NCBI GenBank assembly: GCA_947243795.1
Contig: OX365935.1
Location: 310,001 to 374,000 of the forward strand
Source: Saccharomyces uvarum
Taxonomy: Eukaryota > Ascomycota > Saccharomycetes > Saccharomycetales > Saccharomycetaceae
DNA length: 64,000 nt
Direction: 5' to 3'
The number at the start of each line of letters is the position of its first letter. The first letter of the stretch is position 1. This document shows positions 40,045-51,670 of this stretch, one piece after another. Made by a program: the position numbers and the translations under genes. Under the pieces are notes generated by a model. It made no database searches. It was not told where the DNA came from and worked only from the letters and a program-made list of their open reading frames with translations.

Positions 40045-40512
40045 AGCACTCCTTTTCGTCAATTCCGTCCATGTCATATGGAAAGAAAACTAGTCTTACG
40101 AAATAATGACCTCAGAAAGTTTATGAGGCAAGTGGGCAAAATTTGAAGGAGATATTTATATATATATATATATATACACACATAAAAAGAACATCAAGAT
40201 TTACTCCAAGGTTACAATCGTAGTATCACAAGCGTCTTTATTTCCCTTTTGATAACTTGAGGAACTCTGTAAAGCGCATACTTACTGGATATTTGTTTTT
40301 AGATAACGTTACAGAAGCGAAAAAAGATAAACGAGCATTACTAATGAACACTTCAATTGATTGTAAGATAGTGCAGAAAAATAAAAATAAAATTAAACTA
40401 GGTATATCATGTATAAAAAATTATGAAATTGGCTGATGAACCATTTGCTTTATGTCTATCTATCCGTTTACCTGCCATCTACCAATCCCTACCCCATAAC
40501 ATAAGGTATTGT
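40045..40512. other. Convergent spacer IDH2-SIA1
   Basis: A 468-bp AT-rich region between two convergent genes. It contains a (TA)n run at about 40157-40176 followed by CACACA, likely a 3'-end element for IDH2. Nothing else was recognised. Confidence 0.5.
40157..40176. repeat. (TA)n repeat downstream of IDH2
   Basis: About ten TA units between the convergent 3' ends of IDH2 and SIA1. It can serve as a 3'-end efficiency element on both strands. Confidence 0.85.
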
Positions 40513-42396
40513 TTATTGCTGTTTTCCCTTATAAATATATTGATAATCGTAAACTTCGTCAACAAAATTAGAACTCCTTTTCCACGATGTTATTTCATCC
40601 ATAATATCATCCAAATTAAACAACCTAACATTTGGATAGAGACCCTCCATCCTTGACACGTCCATACCAGCGGACCCACCATAACATAACCACATCTCGT
40701 TTTTGGATTGTAAGCAACAATCATTATTGTGTTCATGTCCACAACTGACACCTTTCACATTCCAAAGATTCAGGATGTCAAGAAAACTATTATAGTGTTT
40801 GCCGCCGATCGTCATCGAAACCTCGCCTTTAGACCTAGCCGTATCCACGATTAAAGTTGATCTTTCATTGTATTGTCCAATGATAGGAAACAGTCCATGC
40901 GGTCTATATTCTGATATGGGGAAGTACTGAAATGTTAAACCATAATCAATTTCCCCAATAAGATTACTGTAGTCTAACAGGAAGTCATCTACAGGGTTAA
41001 ATGAATCAAAAATAAAGAATAAAGCTTCTGATGGACTTGGTTCATATTTAGTGTCTGTTTCTCTTTCAAAGAGAGCATGCTTTAGCAACTTTTTCTTGAA
41101 TGAAACTTGTATAGCCATATGCCCCTCTTTTGTTGCAACGTGATTAAATGAGTAAGGTAAGTTGCTGATAAAATCTTTTATTTGCGGCAATGCAGCCAGT
41201 TTTGATTTATCAGAAGCACCTAAAGAAATTGCATAAGGTATTTTATTGGAGATCATTGGTTGTACAAGCCTCATGATGCAAGTCTGATAATCCATAGAAT
41301 TTGCGGAGTCTAGCAAATCACCAGTGATTACAACTAAATCCGGATTTTCTAAGGCAAGCATACGATCGATAAAATTTATTGTTCTTATTTCGTTAATGAT
41401 TGTCATACCATTTTCTGTGCATTTGAAGTGGAAATCTGTCATTTGGAGGATTTTGAACGACCTTTGTCCCTTCGAAAACTGAATATGGGCGGAAGTTATT
41501 TTGTAATCTTCATCTACTTGAAGTAATCTTAGGATATTGTTTTCACTATCAGGTGATTTTAAAGGTCCTGATAATCCGTTTAAAGGCCCATGACGAGTAC
41601 TTGGAGTCTTAATTTTCCTTGTAATTGATATGGGTAAAGATGGTATATTATTTCTATGAAATTCATGAATAACTTCTTTCCAATAAGGTCTTGATTCAAT
41701 GAATGATGAACCTAAATATATTTCCAAATCTACTATAGGCAGGTCATTGCCATCATTATTAAGAATGTACTTACACCATATACCACTCCCCTTGTATACC
41801 CACTCCTCACCAAACACAGATATGTCGTCTGAATCCACCGCTATACCAAAAAGTAGTTTCCACCAGGGTGAGGTAGGTTTATCCCGCTGGTATACATGGT
41901 TATGAAAGACAGAACTGTCACTTGATTTAACCATTTTGTTAATGTCTCTCAATACCTGTAATGGAATTAATGCTGAGTCTCGTGCTATGGCTAATTCTTT
42001 TATCGAATTTTTCAACTTGCTTTGTATATTCTTCGAATGGACATACAAGTAGCTGTTGTAAAAAATCCCAGTTTGAAGTGAATATATTGGCTCTACACTA
42101 ATGTTTTTAGAGACCCTGTTCCACAATACGTTCTTTTTTTCCTTGGCCTTTTTACCGGCACCGGAAGGCTGTAACCTTGGAGCATATAGGGAGCCACATT
42201 GCCTGTACCAACAGTAGCATCGTAAAACCTGAATATCGTCTATTAAACCGCCGTGATATTCGGTTAGATTAGGGCTCAGTAATGTATTTTTTGCATTTAA
42301 GCTTAATGAATCTCTTGATAAATACAATGAAAAAATGCATAATATAAAAAGTATCCTCCGTAAAAAATTAAACTTTCTTCTATAATGTAATCTCAT
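40513..42396 (-). CDS. SIA1: Calcineurin-like phosphoesterase Sia1
   Basis: A metallophosphoesterase-type protein linked in S. cerevisiae to glucose activation of the plasma-membrane H+-ATPase; the exact reaction is not known to me. The 627-residue product has a basic N-terminus and one hydrophobic anchor at about 12-27 ([14 protein letters not shown]). The metallophosphoesterase domain lies in the C-terminal half: QMTDFHFKC near 320, [10 protein letters not shown] near 358, and GHEHNNDCC near 555, which supply metal ligands. This topology places the catalytic domain outside the cytosol if the anchor is not cleaved. The gene is upstream in tandem with nothing and converges on IDH2. Confidence 0.92.
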   Translation of the reverse strand: MRLHYRRKFNFLRRILFILCIFSLYLSRDSLSLNAKNTLLSPNLTEYHGGLIDDIQVLRCYCWYRQCGSLYAPRLQPSGAGKKAKEKKNVLWNRVSKNISVEPIYSLQTGIFYNSYLYVHSKNIQSKLKNSIKELAIARDSALIPLQVLRDINKMVKSSDSSVFHNHVYQRDKPTSPWWKLLFGIAVDSDDISVFGEEWVYKGSGIWCKYILNNDGNDLPIVDLEIYLGSSFIESRPYWKEVIHEFHRNNIPSLPISITRKIKTPSTRHGPLNGLSGPLKSPDSENNILRLLQVDEDYKITSAHIQFSKGQRSFKILQMTDFHFKCTENGMTIINEIRTINFIDRMLALENPDLVVITGDLLDSANSMDYQTCIMRLVQPMISNKIPYAISLGASDKSKLAALPQIKDFISNLPYSFNHVATKEGHMAIQVSFKKKLLKHALFERETDTKYEPSPSEALFFIFDSFNPVDDFLLDYSNLIGEIDYGLTFQYFPISEYRPHGLFPIIGQYNERSTLIVDTARSKGEVSMTIGGKHYNSFLDILNLWNVKGVSCGHEHNNDCCLQSKNEMWLCYGGSAGMDVSRMEGLYPNVRLFNLDDIMDEITSWKRSSNFVDEVYDYQYIYKGKQQ

Positions 42397-43020
42397 GCAA
42401 ATAATTGAGAGTGATATTGGCGAAAGTTAATGAATATGACAACAGTTGAAATGAAAGGGGAGATGAATCGAAAGGAACGGAGAATAATGTGAGCTATCTC
42501 AACTTCGGATGAAGGTGAAAGTATAGCTGGCTAAAACGAAATTGAATAAATTGAAAACCTCGAATAAATGCCAGTATGTTACCAAAAAAGAAAAAAAAAT
42601 GAGGAAAGCTGAACGAAATGAAGTTGGAAACTAAAACAATAGGGTATTCTTGAAGCTACAGCCGGAAATGAAGAAAGAAATGAAGAAAGAAAGAACAACA
42701 CGCAGATTTATTATTCGAGGTAAAGTTGTTACTTATTTGAAACTTGGCACCATTCTCGATCAGAAGCATAAAACGTGAAATCTGCACTTTATCTGCTAAC
42801 CTTTTTATTTTTTTCGTTTGATCCTCAAGTCTTGATTTATACCCGTAAATAGAAGTTTTCGGACTGCGGGCGCAGTAGCCGTTGGACAGAGTTTTATAGT
42901 GTTAAAAACGTAAAAAAAACTTAGATGTCTAAAAATACACAGAATCGTATACTGGAATTTTTGAAATTGTTTTTAAACACAGGTGCTATTTTGTTTTGTT
43001 GAAAGTGTATGTAGGTCTAT
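42397..43020. other. SIA1 promoter and RUP1 3' region
   Basis: A 624-bp spacer between minus-strand genes. It includes a 12-bp unit (GAAATGAAGAAA) repeated twice in tandem at 42665-42688 within a purine-rich stretch. No RNA gene or confident factor site was seen. Confidence 0.5.
42665..42688. repeat. Purine-rich 12-bp tandem repeat
   Basis: Two perfect copies of GAAATGAAGAAA in tandem, in the region upstream of SIA1. It is a short simple repeat with no known function. Confidence 0.8.
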
Positions 43021-45003
43021 CTAATTATCGGAGTCGTTGTTGTTATCATTATCGTTACTATTATTATTGTCGACACTTTGGTCGGAGTTTGTACTGATAT
43101 TGCCAGTGCTATCGTTGAACTGCGCACGCAAAGTGTTCAATGTACTTTGGTCATCTTTGGCAAACTTCACACACCCGGTATTGTTCTCCAAAGCTTTCGA
43201 GACTTCGTCATCGGTGGGGATTCTCCCCTCCTCACAGTATATGAACATCAGAGGCATCTCACTTGCATATTTCGTTCCATGCCTGATGGCTTCTTTAACC
43301 ACGGAGGGCGACGAGCATTTGTTTATCTTGAATTCTGTGCCCAATGTGTTACTCTGTATCCACGACCACTCGCCATCCCTGTCTCTGGTGAAATAGGAAT
43401 AAGGCGATAGTGCTGCCATCGTGAGAATGTATGGATTTTCGATCAACCCCAACTGCTTGGCGGTGTTGATGATATGTATCTCTGGATGCGATAGGTTCCA
43501 TTCCCCGTGCAGCTTTGATGCCAAGTCCTTGTACTCCTCCATTTTAGCGGCCCTGGAAGAGTTTAGCGTGTCCTTCAATGATGCGATTTTCTTTGAGACC
43601 TCGTTATCAGCATCTTTCGTGTCCGCTTGCAAATACGCTAGCGTAGACTCTAAAATGGTGGATATGTTTTTACCTTGATAGCTTTTCAAATTGTTAATCT
43701 CTTGGAGTAAAGATCTGGACTTGACGCGGGCTTGCTTCCTCTTGGAGATGATATGTCTTATTAGTTGGTCTTTGCACCGCTTCGTGTAGAGTTGCGGATA
43801 AAATTCCAGTGGCACGTCCACACCGTTGAGAAGCGTCACTGACTCTGTATTAGTTTCTAGTTCGTTAAACAGGATTGTCAACACAGGTGCCACTTCCTTC
43901 AAAGTGTTCTCAGGTTCTTGGTGCGCACCGTCGCCGCCATATACGGCTTCTCCCTCTTCCTCCTCTTCTTCAGGGTACAACAGTACATTAAACATTTTGT
44001 ACAGATTGGAATCGTATTCCTCTGGCAGAAAATGGAACAGGGACAAAAAGGTCTCCATGGGGGGTTCGTTCTTATCCGGAGTGTGTAAGGCAGAGGATAT
44101 AAACAGATTCCTTGTTTCTCGGTCTCTGATCCCTGGACACATTTCCAAGTCAACTGCCAGTGACTTGATGAACGTAGGGAGCACTTCGTAAAGATGCTCG
44201 GAATCGGCCAGCTTGGACTTCAATTGCGGTTCCATAGACAGCGTGAACAGCTTGGCCGAGACAAAGGCTCTTTCGCACATCTTCGTGTTGACCACGGAGA
44301 TGAGCTTCTGTAACTGCCACAGCAGGTGCGGCTGCATGTCCTTGCTCGGCCCGCTGGCCACCACGATTTCCGACGTGGTGGAGCCGTCATTTGACTCGCG
44401 GTAGGCGAGCCTGTACCTCGGTGCTGCAAAGGATGACCCCTTGAACCAGTCCGGCCTGTAGTTCAGATCCTGGAAGTCCGGCTTCAAAAACACATGCGGG
44501 AAGTACATGGACGCGAGCAGTGCAAACAGGCCAAAATAACTCTCGATCACCGAGTTCAAGGGCAGCGGCAACACGACCGTCGGGTCGTCCACGGCAGACT
44601 TGAACTGGTTGTGCTGCACTATACTGTACGAAGGGGGCGGCAAGGAGGTCTCCGATATGGAGTAGTGGTCCGGCCCGCGGCCATTGGAGCTACTAGACCC
44701 GCTGCGGTCGTCGGTCAGGTCGTCGTAACCATCGCCATGGCCATCGCCATCGACCACGTCCGGCATATCGATATCCTGCTCGCCAGAGTTCGGAACGTCG
44801 TAGGCGCTGGCCCCGGCGTCCGGTACCACTCTGTTCTCAGAGATCCTGGGCTGATCTGTAGCCACCTGTTCCGGCAGCTCATTCGAAAAGATAAAGTTGA
44901 CCGCAGCCTCCAAGTTGCCACCGGTCCTCTGGAGCGCGTCCACAGCCACCTCGTGGGGAATACCCATTTCCAGTAGCGATTTCACAGCCTGATTGTCCAT
45001 CAT
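43021..45003 (-). CDS. RUP1: Rsp5-Ubp2 adaptor Rup1
   Basis: UBA-domain protein that binds the ubiquitin ligase Rsp5 and joins it to the deubiquitinase Ubp2. The 660-residue product begins with a UBA domain (about 1-42; LLEMGIPHEVAVDALQRTGGNLEAA). A PY motif, PPSY at 123-126, is the expected ligand for Rsp5 WW domains. A conserved, mostly helical region follows to about 620, with an acidic EEEEEEG loop near 345. The C-terminus is Asn/Asp-only (NNNSNDNDNNNDSDN). The 5' half of the gene is strikingly GC-rich. UBP2, the partner, is also in this window. I recall S. cerevisiae Rup1 as slightly longer (about 671). Confidence 0.97.
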   Translation of the reverse strand: MMDNQAVKSLLEMGIPHEVAVDALQRTGGNLEAAVNFIFSNELPEQVATDQPRISENRVVPDAGASAYDVPNSGEQDIDMPDVVDGDGHGDGYDDLTDDRSGSSSSNGRGPDHYSISETSLPPPSYSIVQHNQFKSAVDDPTVVLPLPLNSVIESYFGLFALLASMYFPHVFLKPDFQDLNYRPDWFKGSSFAAPRYRLAYRESNDGSTTSEIVVASGPSKDMQPHLLWQLQKLISVVNTKMCERAFVSAKLFTLSMEPQLKSKLADSEHLYEVLPTFIKSLAVDLEMCPGIRDRETRNLFISSALHTPDKNEPPMETFLSLFHFLPEEYDSNLYKMFNVLLYPEEEEEEGEAVYGGDGAHQEPENTLKEVAPVLTILFNELETNTESVTLLNGVDVPLEFYPQLYTKRCKDQLIRHIISKRKQARVKSRSLLQEINNLKSYQGKNISTILESTLAYLQADTKDADNEVSKKIASLKDTLNSSRAAKMEEYKDLASKLHGEWNLSHPEIHIINTAKQLGLIENPYILTMAALSPYSYFTRDRDGEWSWIQSNTLGTEFKINKCSSPSVVKEAIRHGTKYASEMPLMFIYCEEGRIPTDDEVSKALENNTGCVKFAKDDQSTLNTLRAQFNDSTGNISTNSDQSVDNNNSNDNDNNNDSDN

Positions 45004-45614
45004 CGCGTGCCAATAAGCTCAAGCAGTGTATATCTATTCTATCGGTGCGGACTATGCTTCTTGTCCTTCTTGTCCTTCCTCCTGCTTTCCTCGTTTCCTT
45101 CTTAACCGACCTCGCATTAGTAGCGTTTAACAACAATAGCAAAACCTGCTCCCGAGCCGGGCTGCCCGGCCGTCACCCGCCCGGTCTGCGCGCCTTCGCA
45201 GCGCATCCATCGTGCATCTCCGGCGGAAAAATAGACGTTCAGTACATGAGAAGACGTTTTTATTCGACATAGAGTTTTTCAGCTGGCAACGAGAACCCTC
45301 TTCCCACACGCACACACGGTCGCTGAAGCAGTGTCGCACACGCACGGAGAAATAGAAGTAGACTACCTCGAGTGGCAAAAACCCCCCCCAGCTTACTCGT
45401 GCATTTTCAAAGAGTCCGTGCCGGTGTGAAGAAGAAGTTTCACAGAGAACTTGAGCAAGAAAGCAGAAAAAAAAAAGAAAAAAGAAAACGTTCACAGCTT
45501 GAGTGACGGGTTGAAAAAACACACCCAAGCAAGCAAGCGAGTAAACAAGTAAACTACCGGATACGTTTCCGAGTGTCTTATATAGCATACGCTAGCAACA
45601 CTCAAAACAAAAAG
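45004..45614. other. Divergent intergenic region RUP1-SFL1
   Basis: A 611-bp divergent promoter. The RUP1 side is GC-rich near 45150-45205 (CCCGGCCG, CCGCCCGG); the SFL1 side has a C run near 45382-45389 and a purine-rich A tract at 45467-45489 in the likely SFL1 leader. The frame of SFL1 is open back to 45573 but without an ATG. Confidence 0.5.
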
Positions 45615-46901
45615 ATGAACGAAGAGGACATGGCATCCGCTTCTGGTTCATTTGCTGCTGCAGAAACAGTAACGGCAGCAGCCAATGCCAGCACCGAGGG
45701 GAGCGACATTCCCGAAGACGTCAAGAAACATGGTTCGAAGACGCTGGTAGGGCCCCGACCTCCTCAGAATGCGATATTTATCCATAAGTTGTACCAGATC
45801 CTGGAGGATGATTCGTTGCACGACTTGATATGGTGGTCTCCATCCGGACTATCCTTCATGATCAAGCCCGTGGAACGCTTCAGCAAGGCCCTGGCCACGT
45901 ACTTCAAGCATACCAACATCACGAGCTTTGTGAGGCAGCTGAACATCTACGGCTTCCACAAGGTGTCACACGACCATACTAGTAACGACACTAACAGTGG
46001 CGACGATGGCAATACGAACGACGATGCCAACGCCACCGACGATAATGGCGGTAACAAGAACAGCAGCGGCGACGAGACGACCGGTACTGGCGCACAAGAG
46101 AAGGAAAAGAGCAACCCGACCAAGATCTGGGAATTCAAGCATAGCTCCGGTATTTTCAAAAAGGGCGATATCCAGAGCCTCAAGCACATCAAGAGAAGGG
46201 CTTCCTCGCGCAACAATTCCTCCATTAACAGCAGGAAGAACTCGAGCAACCAAAACTACGATGTAGAATCGAGCATAAGAGCCAGACCCTCTTCTGTTCA
46301 AGACCCGGTTTCCACTTCCTGCGCCTTCAGTAACTACGTCCCGCAAATTTCGGGCGCCAGCAACTCTATCCCTGAGTGTTTTTCTCATGTGCCTTACGAA
46401 AACGCAAACCATGGCCCGCTAGAATTCAATAACCCGGACGCACAAGAAACGAGCAAACCGCTTAGTATCCAGGACGAGACTCTCACCCACTTGAAGGACA
46501 TCAATTTCGATATGATCAAGATTATAGAGTCCATGCAGCACTTCATTTCCTTGCAACACAATTTCTGCTCGCAAAGTTTTACCTTCAAGAATGTAAGCAA
46601 GAAGAAATCCGAAAACATCATAAAGGACCACCAAAACCAACTCAAGATATTCGAAAGCGATATGCTCACTTTCAAGCAGCACGTCATGTCCAGAGCACAT
46701 CGCACAATAGATTCATTGCATGCCACTACCACCTCCACCGCCAGCGGCCCCACGCTAGTACCCGCACATAAATCCCAATACGAAATTATGGTTCCCCCAA
46801 ACAACCAGTTCGGTCCGCAGAAATCATCATTGAGCGCTAACATCCCTTCAAGGTTCAACACCTCTTCAGTGCCGCCATCCCAGTTTTTCATCCAGTACCA
46901 A

Positions 46902-46934
<33 letters not shown>

Positions 46935-47864
46935 CAACAACACATGACTTATGCGAAACAACCACCGCATATGCAGAACTTCATTAATCAGCCCATACCC
47001 ATCCAACAGCTACCACCACAGTACGCGGACACTTTCAACACCCCGCAAATGATGCACAATCCTTTTGCCTCGAAAAATAGCCGCAAACCAGGCAACACCA
47101 AGAGAACCAATAGCGTCCTTATGGACCCCTTGACGCCCGCGGCCCAGGGCCCACTGAACTACCCCATTATGAACGTCAATCCATCGACCCGTGATTATAA
47201 CAAGTTTCCCCCTCAAAATAGGGCTCCAAGTCCTATATACCCTATGAATGAGCCCACAACGAGGTTGTATTCTCAACCAAAAATGAGAACCCTTGGGTCC
47301 ACAAGCTCTTTACCCAACGATAGGAGAAACAGCCCCTTGAAGTTAACGCCAAGATCCTCGTTGAATGAAGATAGTTTATATCTCAAGCCTAGAAACTCAC
47401 TCAAGTCAAGCATTTCGGCCACATCCATTTCCTCCTCCTTCACTCTGGTTTCCAACAACCCGGCTCCTATTCGTTACTCTCAACAGGGACTGCTTCGTTC
47501 ATTGAATAAAGCTGCCAATTGCGCTCCGGATTCAGCAACTCCACTGGACCCCTCTCTCTTGGCGGGTCCTACTCCAAAAAACATGGACAATCTACCCATT
47601 GTTTCTTCAAATTTAATAAACTCTCCAATGAATGTCGAACACGGCACAAGCTTATCGCACCCGCAGCCTACACCGCAGATGGAACTACCGCAGCCATCGT
47701 TGCCTACGACAAACATAACCAAAAGCAATGACGAGACCGATACTATCAGAAGAACTGGGAGTGGCGTTTATTCGTTATTAAACAAGGATGATAGTAGTTC
47801 GACTAATGCTAATTCTAAAGCTAAAGGGGAAACCACACCAGCATCCAAGAAGGTCAGGTTGTGA
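45615..47864 (+). CDS. SFL1: HSF-type transcriptional repressor Sfl1
   Basis: Nuclear repressor that keeps flocculation genes such as FLO11 off by recruiting Ssn6-Tup1, and is relieved by PKA. From the first in-frame ATG the product is 749 residues (S. cerevisiae about 766). The heat-shock-factor DNA-binding domain starts near residue 50 (NAIFIHKLYQILEDDSLHDLIWW ... ITSFVRQLNIYGFHKV) and is split by a Ser/Asn/Asp-rich insert of about 50 residues before TKIWEFKHSSGIFKKG. A coiled segment follows near 295-370. A run of 12 glutamines lies at residues 431-442; I recall no such run in S. cerevisiae Sfl1. The tail is Ser/Pro/Asn-rich. It diverges from RUP1. Confidence 0.96.
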
Positions 47865-48565
47865 GTCTTACTCAACCTTTTCTCTCCGGTTCTTCGGGAA
47901 TGCGAAGCAACCACCTCGTGCTAACCAAAATGCGTTGCCTTTCATTTTGGGCACTTTAACAGGAATTTTTTTTTTTACATTTTATTCACTTCTTTTTTTT
48001 CCAAATCCTTGTGATTATAACTCTTTTTTTTTACCAACTCTGGTAGTTGTTTTATTAAGTTCTCATCCCCCCCCCCCCCCCACACACACAACATTGTATT
48101 TTTCATTTTCACCCTTCCCTTTTCACCCTTTAATTCGTATAAAAAATAATATCTGCCCTTTTGCGTTTGAGCCGGTTTCTTTTACTAACCGCTTCAAAAC
48201 AATGACAAGATTATACAGAACAGATATTAAAATAACTCATAAACAAAACTGCACCTTTTCGATAAACTCTAAAAATCCTGTACTTTATTTCAATATATAT
48301 AAATTTATATAATTGCTATCATCAAACATTACAATTATTAAGAATTAACTGAGATTTCATTCTTTACCAATGCGTTAGAAGTGTTTCGATAATTGTATTG
48401 TTACTTTGGTTTTCAAAAAGCCAAAGTTCATTCATCTTTTTTATCTACTTCTTGCTTCCTTGCTGAGTGAGAAAATCAAACTACACAAATAAGAATTCTT
48501 ATCTTGATTTAATAGTTTTTATACGATCTATTGATAAAAACTATGGTTTCCAAACACACACTACT
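47865..48565. other. Convergent spacer SFL1-ARP8
   Basis: A 701-bp region between convergent genes. It has T runs near 47968 and 48025, a 15-base C run at 48067-48081 followed by CA repeats, and a perfect 16-bp AT palindrome at 48296-48311. The open frame at 47788-48312 overlaps the SFL1 end and has no recognisable product. Confidence 0.55.
48067..48089. repeat. Poly(C) run followed by CA repeat
   Basis: Fifteen consecutive C residues (48067-48081) pass into ACACACA. Long C runs are uncommon in yeast. It lies about 200 bp after the SFL1 stop, within its probable 3' UTR. Confidence 0.9.
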
Positions 48566-50936
48566 TTAATAAGTGAAGATGCATTTATACTGTAAGATTC
48601 TACTCCCATGGACATCCCAATCATTATTTGTAATAAACAATTCTTCGACAAGTTTTATTTGCGCCAAAACGCTGGCACCTTTCCAAATGATTAAGGCAGG
48701 ATTCATATCACGTGGTGGCGGAATAATACTGATTGGGAAAAGGTGTTCATTGCCGTTTTGATGCTCAATACTTTGATGATGTTCATCAAGTTCTGTAACC
48801 ACTTTTTCATTAATTTGTAGTTGTAAAATTTGTTTATTCTCTTCTTCTGTCTTTTCAGGTGCACTAACAAAATGACTTTCCAAATCTTTAATTTCCTTGG
48901 TCAATTTCTTGTAAAATTGTGGGAATGATGTGGAGCTTAACAAAGAGGGTCTCCAAATATTAATTCTATCGGTTAAAATAAAATCCAAAGCTGGAATTTT
49001 GGAACTACCACCAACAATAAGAATGTTTGAATAAAAAGAACTCATTCTTGTGACATCTGCTGTTACAGAAGCATTTGTTATACTTTGGATGATAGCCTTT
49101 TCTAATGGTGTTAAATTTTCTTTGGAAGTGCTCCCGTATTTTTCAGGCTTATCTTGAAGTTGGTCAATCATGGTATGAGCATCCAATGTTTTGTTTAAGA
49201 TCTTAAGATCGTCATTCAAATTACAATACAGATCTCCCTCTTTGCTTTCGAATTGTGATAAGGAGTTCCAATCGTTCAGTTCATTAGTGAAAAGATCACG
49301 CGATTCAGGTAATTGAAATTCTAAGCTGGAATTTTTGTCAGATGCAGCTCGTATTAACTTGAAAATCTGTGGAAAGAATAGTGCTAATGGAGCTAGCATA
49401 ACTTCATCAAATAATTTGAATTCGTATTTTTCAGTGGGTTGATTTGGCGAGCGTTTGATGAAGTTGTATAACTGCACGGCTATATCAGCGTCTTGGAAAG
49501 TGGTAAAACTTTTCTTCAACTGTTCTGCAAGAAGCCAGCCGTGTTCGGAGTTGATCTTCCAATCTTGCAACGGAAAGTCGCTTTGTAGTAATAAAAGGGC
49601 AAAGAGCCTTGTGATGTCATCTCCACCGTAATCTAAAGTAACTGCACTATTTTCTAAAACTGTCCCTTCGTCAACGCAAGCAATCCTTGTCTCAGTGCTA
49701 CCTATATTCACCACACATGTGGAAGTACTTATCCCCGCACCATAGCAGGTGGCTAATGATTCTTGAATAATGGCGACCGCCTGGAATTGTAGTTCAGTCA
49801 GAAGAACTCTGATGAAGGTTTCAACATGACTTTTCTTAAATACATCTGGTATCACCAATACCACTTTGTATTGATTGAATTTGGTAGGCTTTACGTTTAG
49901 AGTTTCTGAATCAAGAGCATATTCCAAAAGTTTGATCACGTCCGAGATTAATTCTGCCAACGATTTATAATACGGTGAGTTGATGTTAAAGCAGCCACCT
50001 TTGAAAGGTTTTCTAATAACGAATTTTTCGTCCACGCATCTTAATGCGTCTGAACCATAGTATAATTTTGAATCATCGAAAATCCATTCTATCGGAGAAG
50101 GATCATTTTTTACTGAAACTACTTCAGGTTTGGAATTTTCATTAAAGGAAACTACTTGTTCATGAGCATTTCCCGGTACTTTTCTTTTGTAGTATCTCAT
50201 ACGTTCTCTAAAATTTTTTTCCATTTCTGACTTTATGCTCTCGAACTCTTCTGATTGCTTTCTTTGCAAAGACATATTTCCTTCATTCTGGTCATTAACG
50301 AGATTCAACCATTTCTTGGGCACTGCTACACAATTTGGAACCACTATGGGATGTTCATCTTTAGGGAAACCAATTTTTATAGAATTGGAGCCGGGATGTA
50401 TCACGATAGTTGCGGTTGGGTCGTTTAGATCTATTTCGTCGTTAAGTGGAGCCGTGTTAGGTTCTGAATTGGGCAAATTCTTCATATCCACAACATCGGG
50501 CGTGTTAATGTTAGACACTTGAGTAGTATTGTTGTTTCTTAAAAACTTTCTATCTCTAAGGGCGAATATTTGGTCATCTTTCTTAAGATAATCAGATGAG
50601 TAGTTCTTCTGATTAATCAACAGTAAAGGTTGGAATAAACCCGTCGCGGGTAAAGTGGTCGCTTCCACCTTCTCAATCCCAATTTTTTTCAGGGTTTTGG
50701 CAAACTCTTCAGCAGCCTTTATACGACCCAGTCTTCTCTTCTCCAAAAGATGCAGTGGAACCTTCTTACCAGGTGGAGCTTTTGCGGGGTCTAACTTGGG
50801 ATATTTTTTATACCGCTTACTGGTTTGAACGGTGGGTTGCGCCCTCTTATCCTTGGGACCTTCCCCATCATTGTCGTTGTCATTGTCATTGTCATCGTCA
50901 TTGTCACCATCACCATCACCATCGTTGTCATCCTCC

Positions 50937-50972
<36 letters not shown>

Positions 50973-51202
50973 GCAGCGTCTCTTGGATCAGCCGAAAGAC
51001 CCGTGACACTTCTAGGAGTCTCAGAGCCAATTCCGTTATCGACACTATCATCGGAGTCATTGTCACCATTCTCCTGATCTGCCTGACTGCTCAAACGCAC
51101 ATTGTTTTCCTCTTCCTCCATTTCGTCCTCGTCATCATCCTCCAATGGAATATCAATGGGTTCCTCGTAGACCACACTGGATTCTGCTTCTTCCTGTGAC
51201 AT
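48566..51202 (-). CDS. ARP8: Actin-related protein Arp8 (INO80 complex)
   Basis: Nuclear actin-related subunit of the INO80 chromatin remodeller, where it binds linker DNA with actin and Arp4. From the first in-frame ATG (MSQEEAESS) the product is 878 residues. Residues 20-130 are extremely acidic, with a glutamate run and a long Asp/Asn/Gly repeat encoded by GAN-type trinucleotides near 50870-50965. A conserved basic patch (KRYKKYPKLDPAKAPPGKKVPLHLLEKRRLGRIK) follows and probably contributes DNA binding. The actin fold starts near 235 (TIVIHPGSNSIKIGFPKDEHP), with family insertions. IPALDFILTDRINIW and WKGASVLAQIKLVEE mark the C-terminal part. Confidence 0.97.
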
Positions 51203-51670
51203 GTTTCGCACGCCAAATCCTGTTCTTTTGAGGCTGTCGGCTAGCAATCCATTGCAAGTACTGCCCAACTTCTAGGCATTCGCCATCTCGATATATTCAT
51301 GTTGCCAATTCGCAAGTCGTTTCACACGGTCCAACCAGTTGCTGGATAGCGGATCTACCCCGACCTCGGGCCCAAAGCCTATTACTATAAAAGCAAAAAC
51401 CAAGAACGGCGTTTCTCGAGAACCTTTCCCGATTGGAAAAGTCGTTCTTAATTGTTTTGCGACTATCGCTTGAAAGGAGCCGATCGAGAGTAATTAACAG
51501 CACACTCCGTATATATAGGTGTATTACGATTGTTTTCCTATAAGCAACATACAAGCTGAAAAGAGAGTCGGGGCCCCCTTGATTTTTGTTCTGTTTGTTT
51601 TCTACCACTCCATATACGTCTCTAGCGTATATTAGTTTTACTCCATTCCTTGACTACTTTTCTGTTCGCA
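51203..51670. other. Divergent intergenic region ARP8-LSC1
   Basis: A 468-bp divergent promoter. A TATAAAAG sequence near 51386 and a TATATAGG near 51512 are possible TATA elements for LSC1. No confident factor site was seen. Confidence 0.4.

Noticed and set aside
44494-44976. 160-codon frame antisense to RUP1
   Set aside because: High GC content lowers stop frequency here; the product lacks domains and mirrors the UBA and PY region of RUP1.
47788-48312. 174-codon frame overlapping the end of SFL1
   Set aside because: It is made of low-complexity Phe/Pro/Ser/His sequence from T and C runs in the 3' region and has no homologue I recognise.
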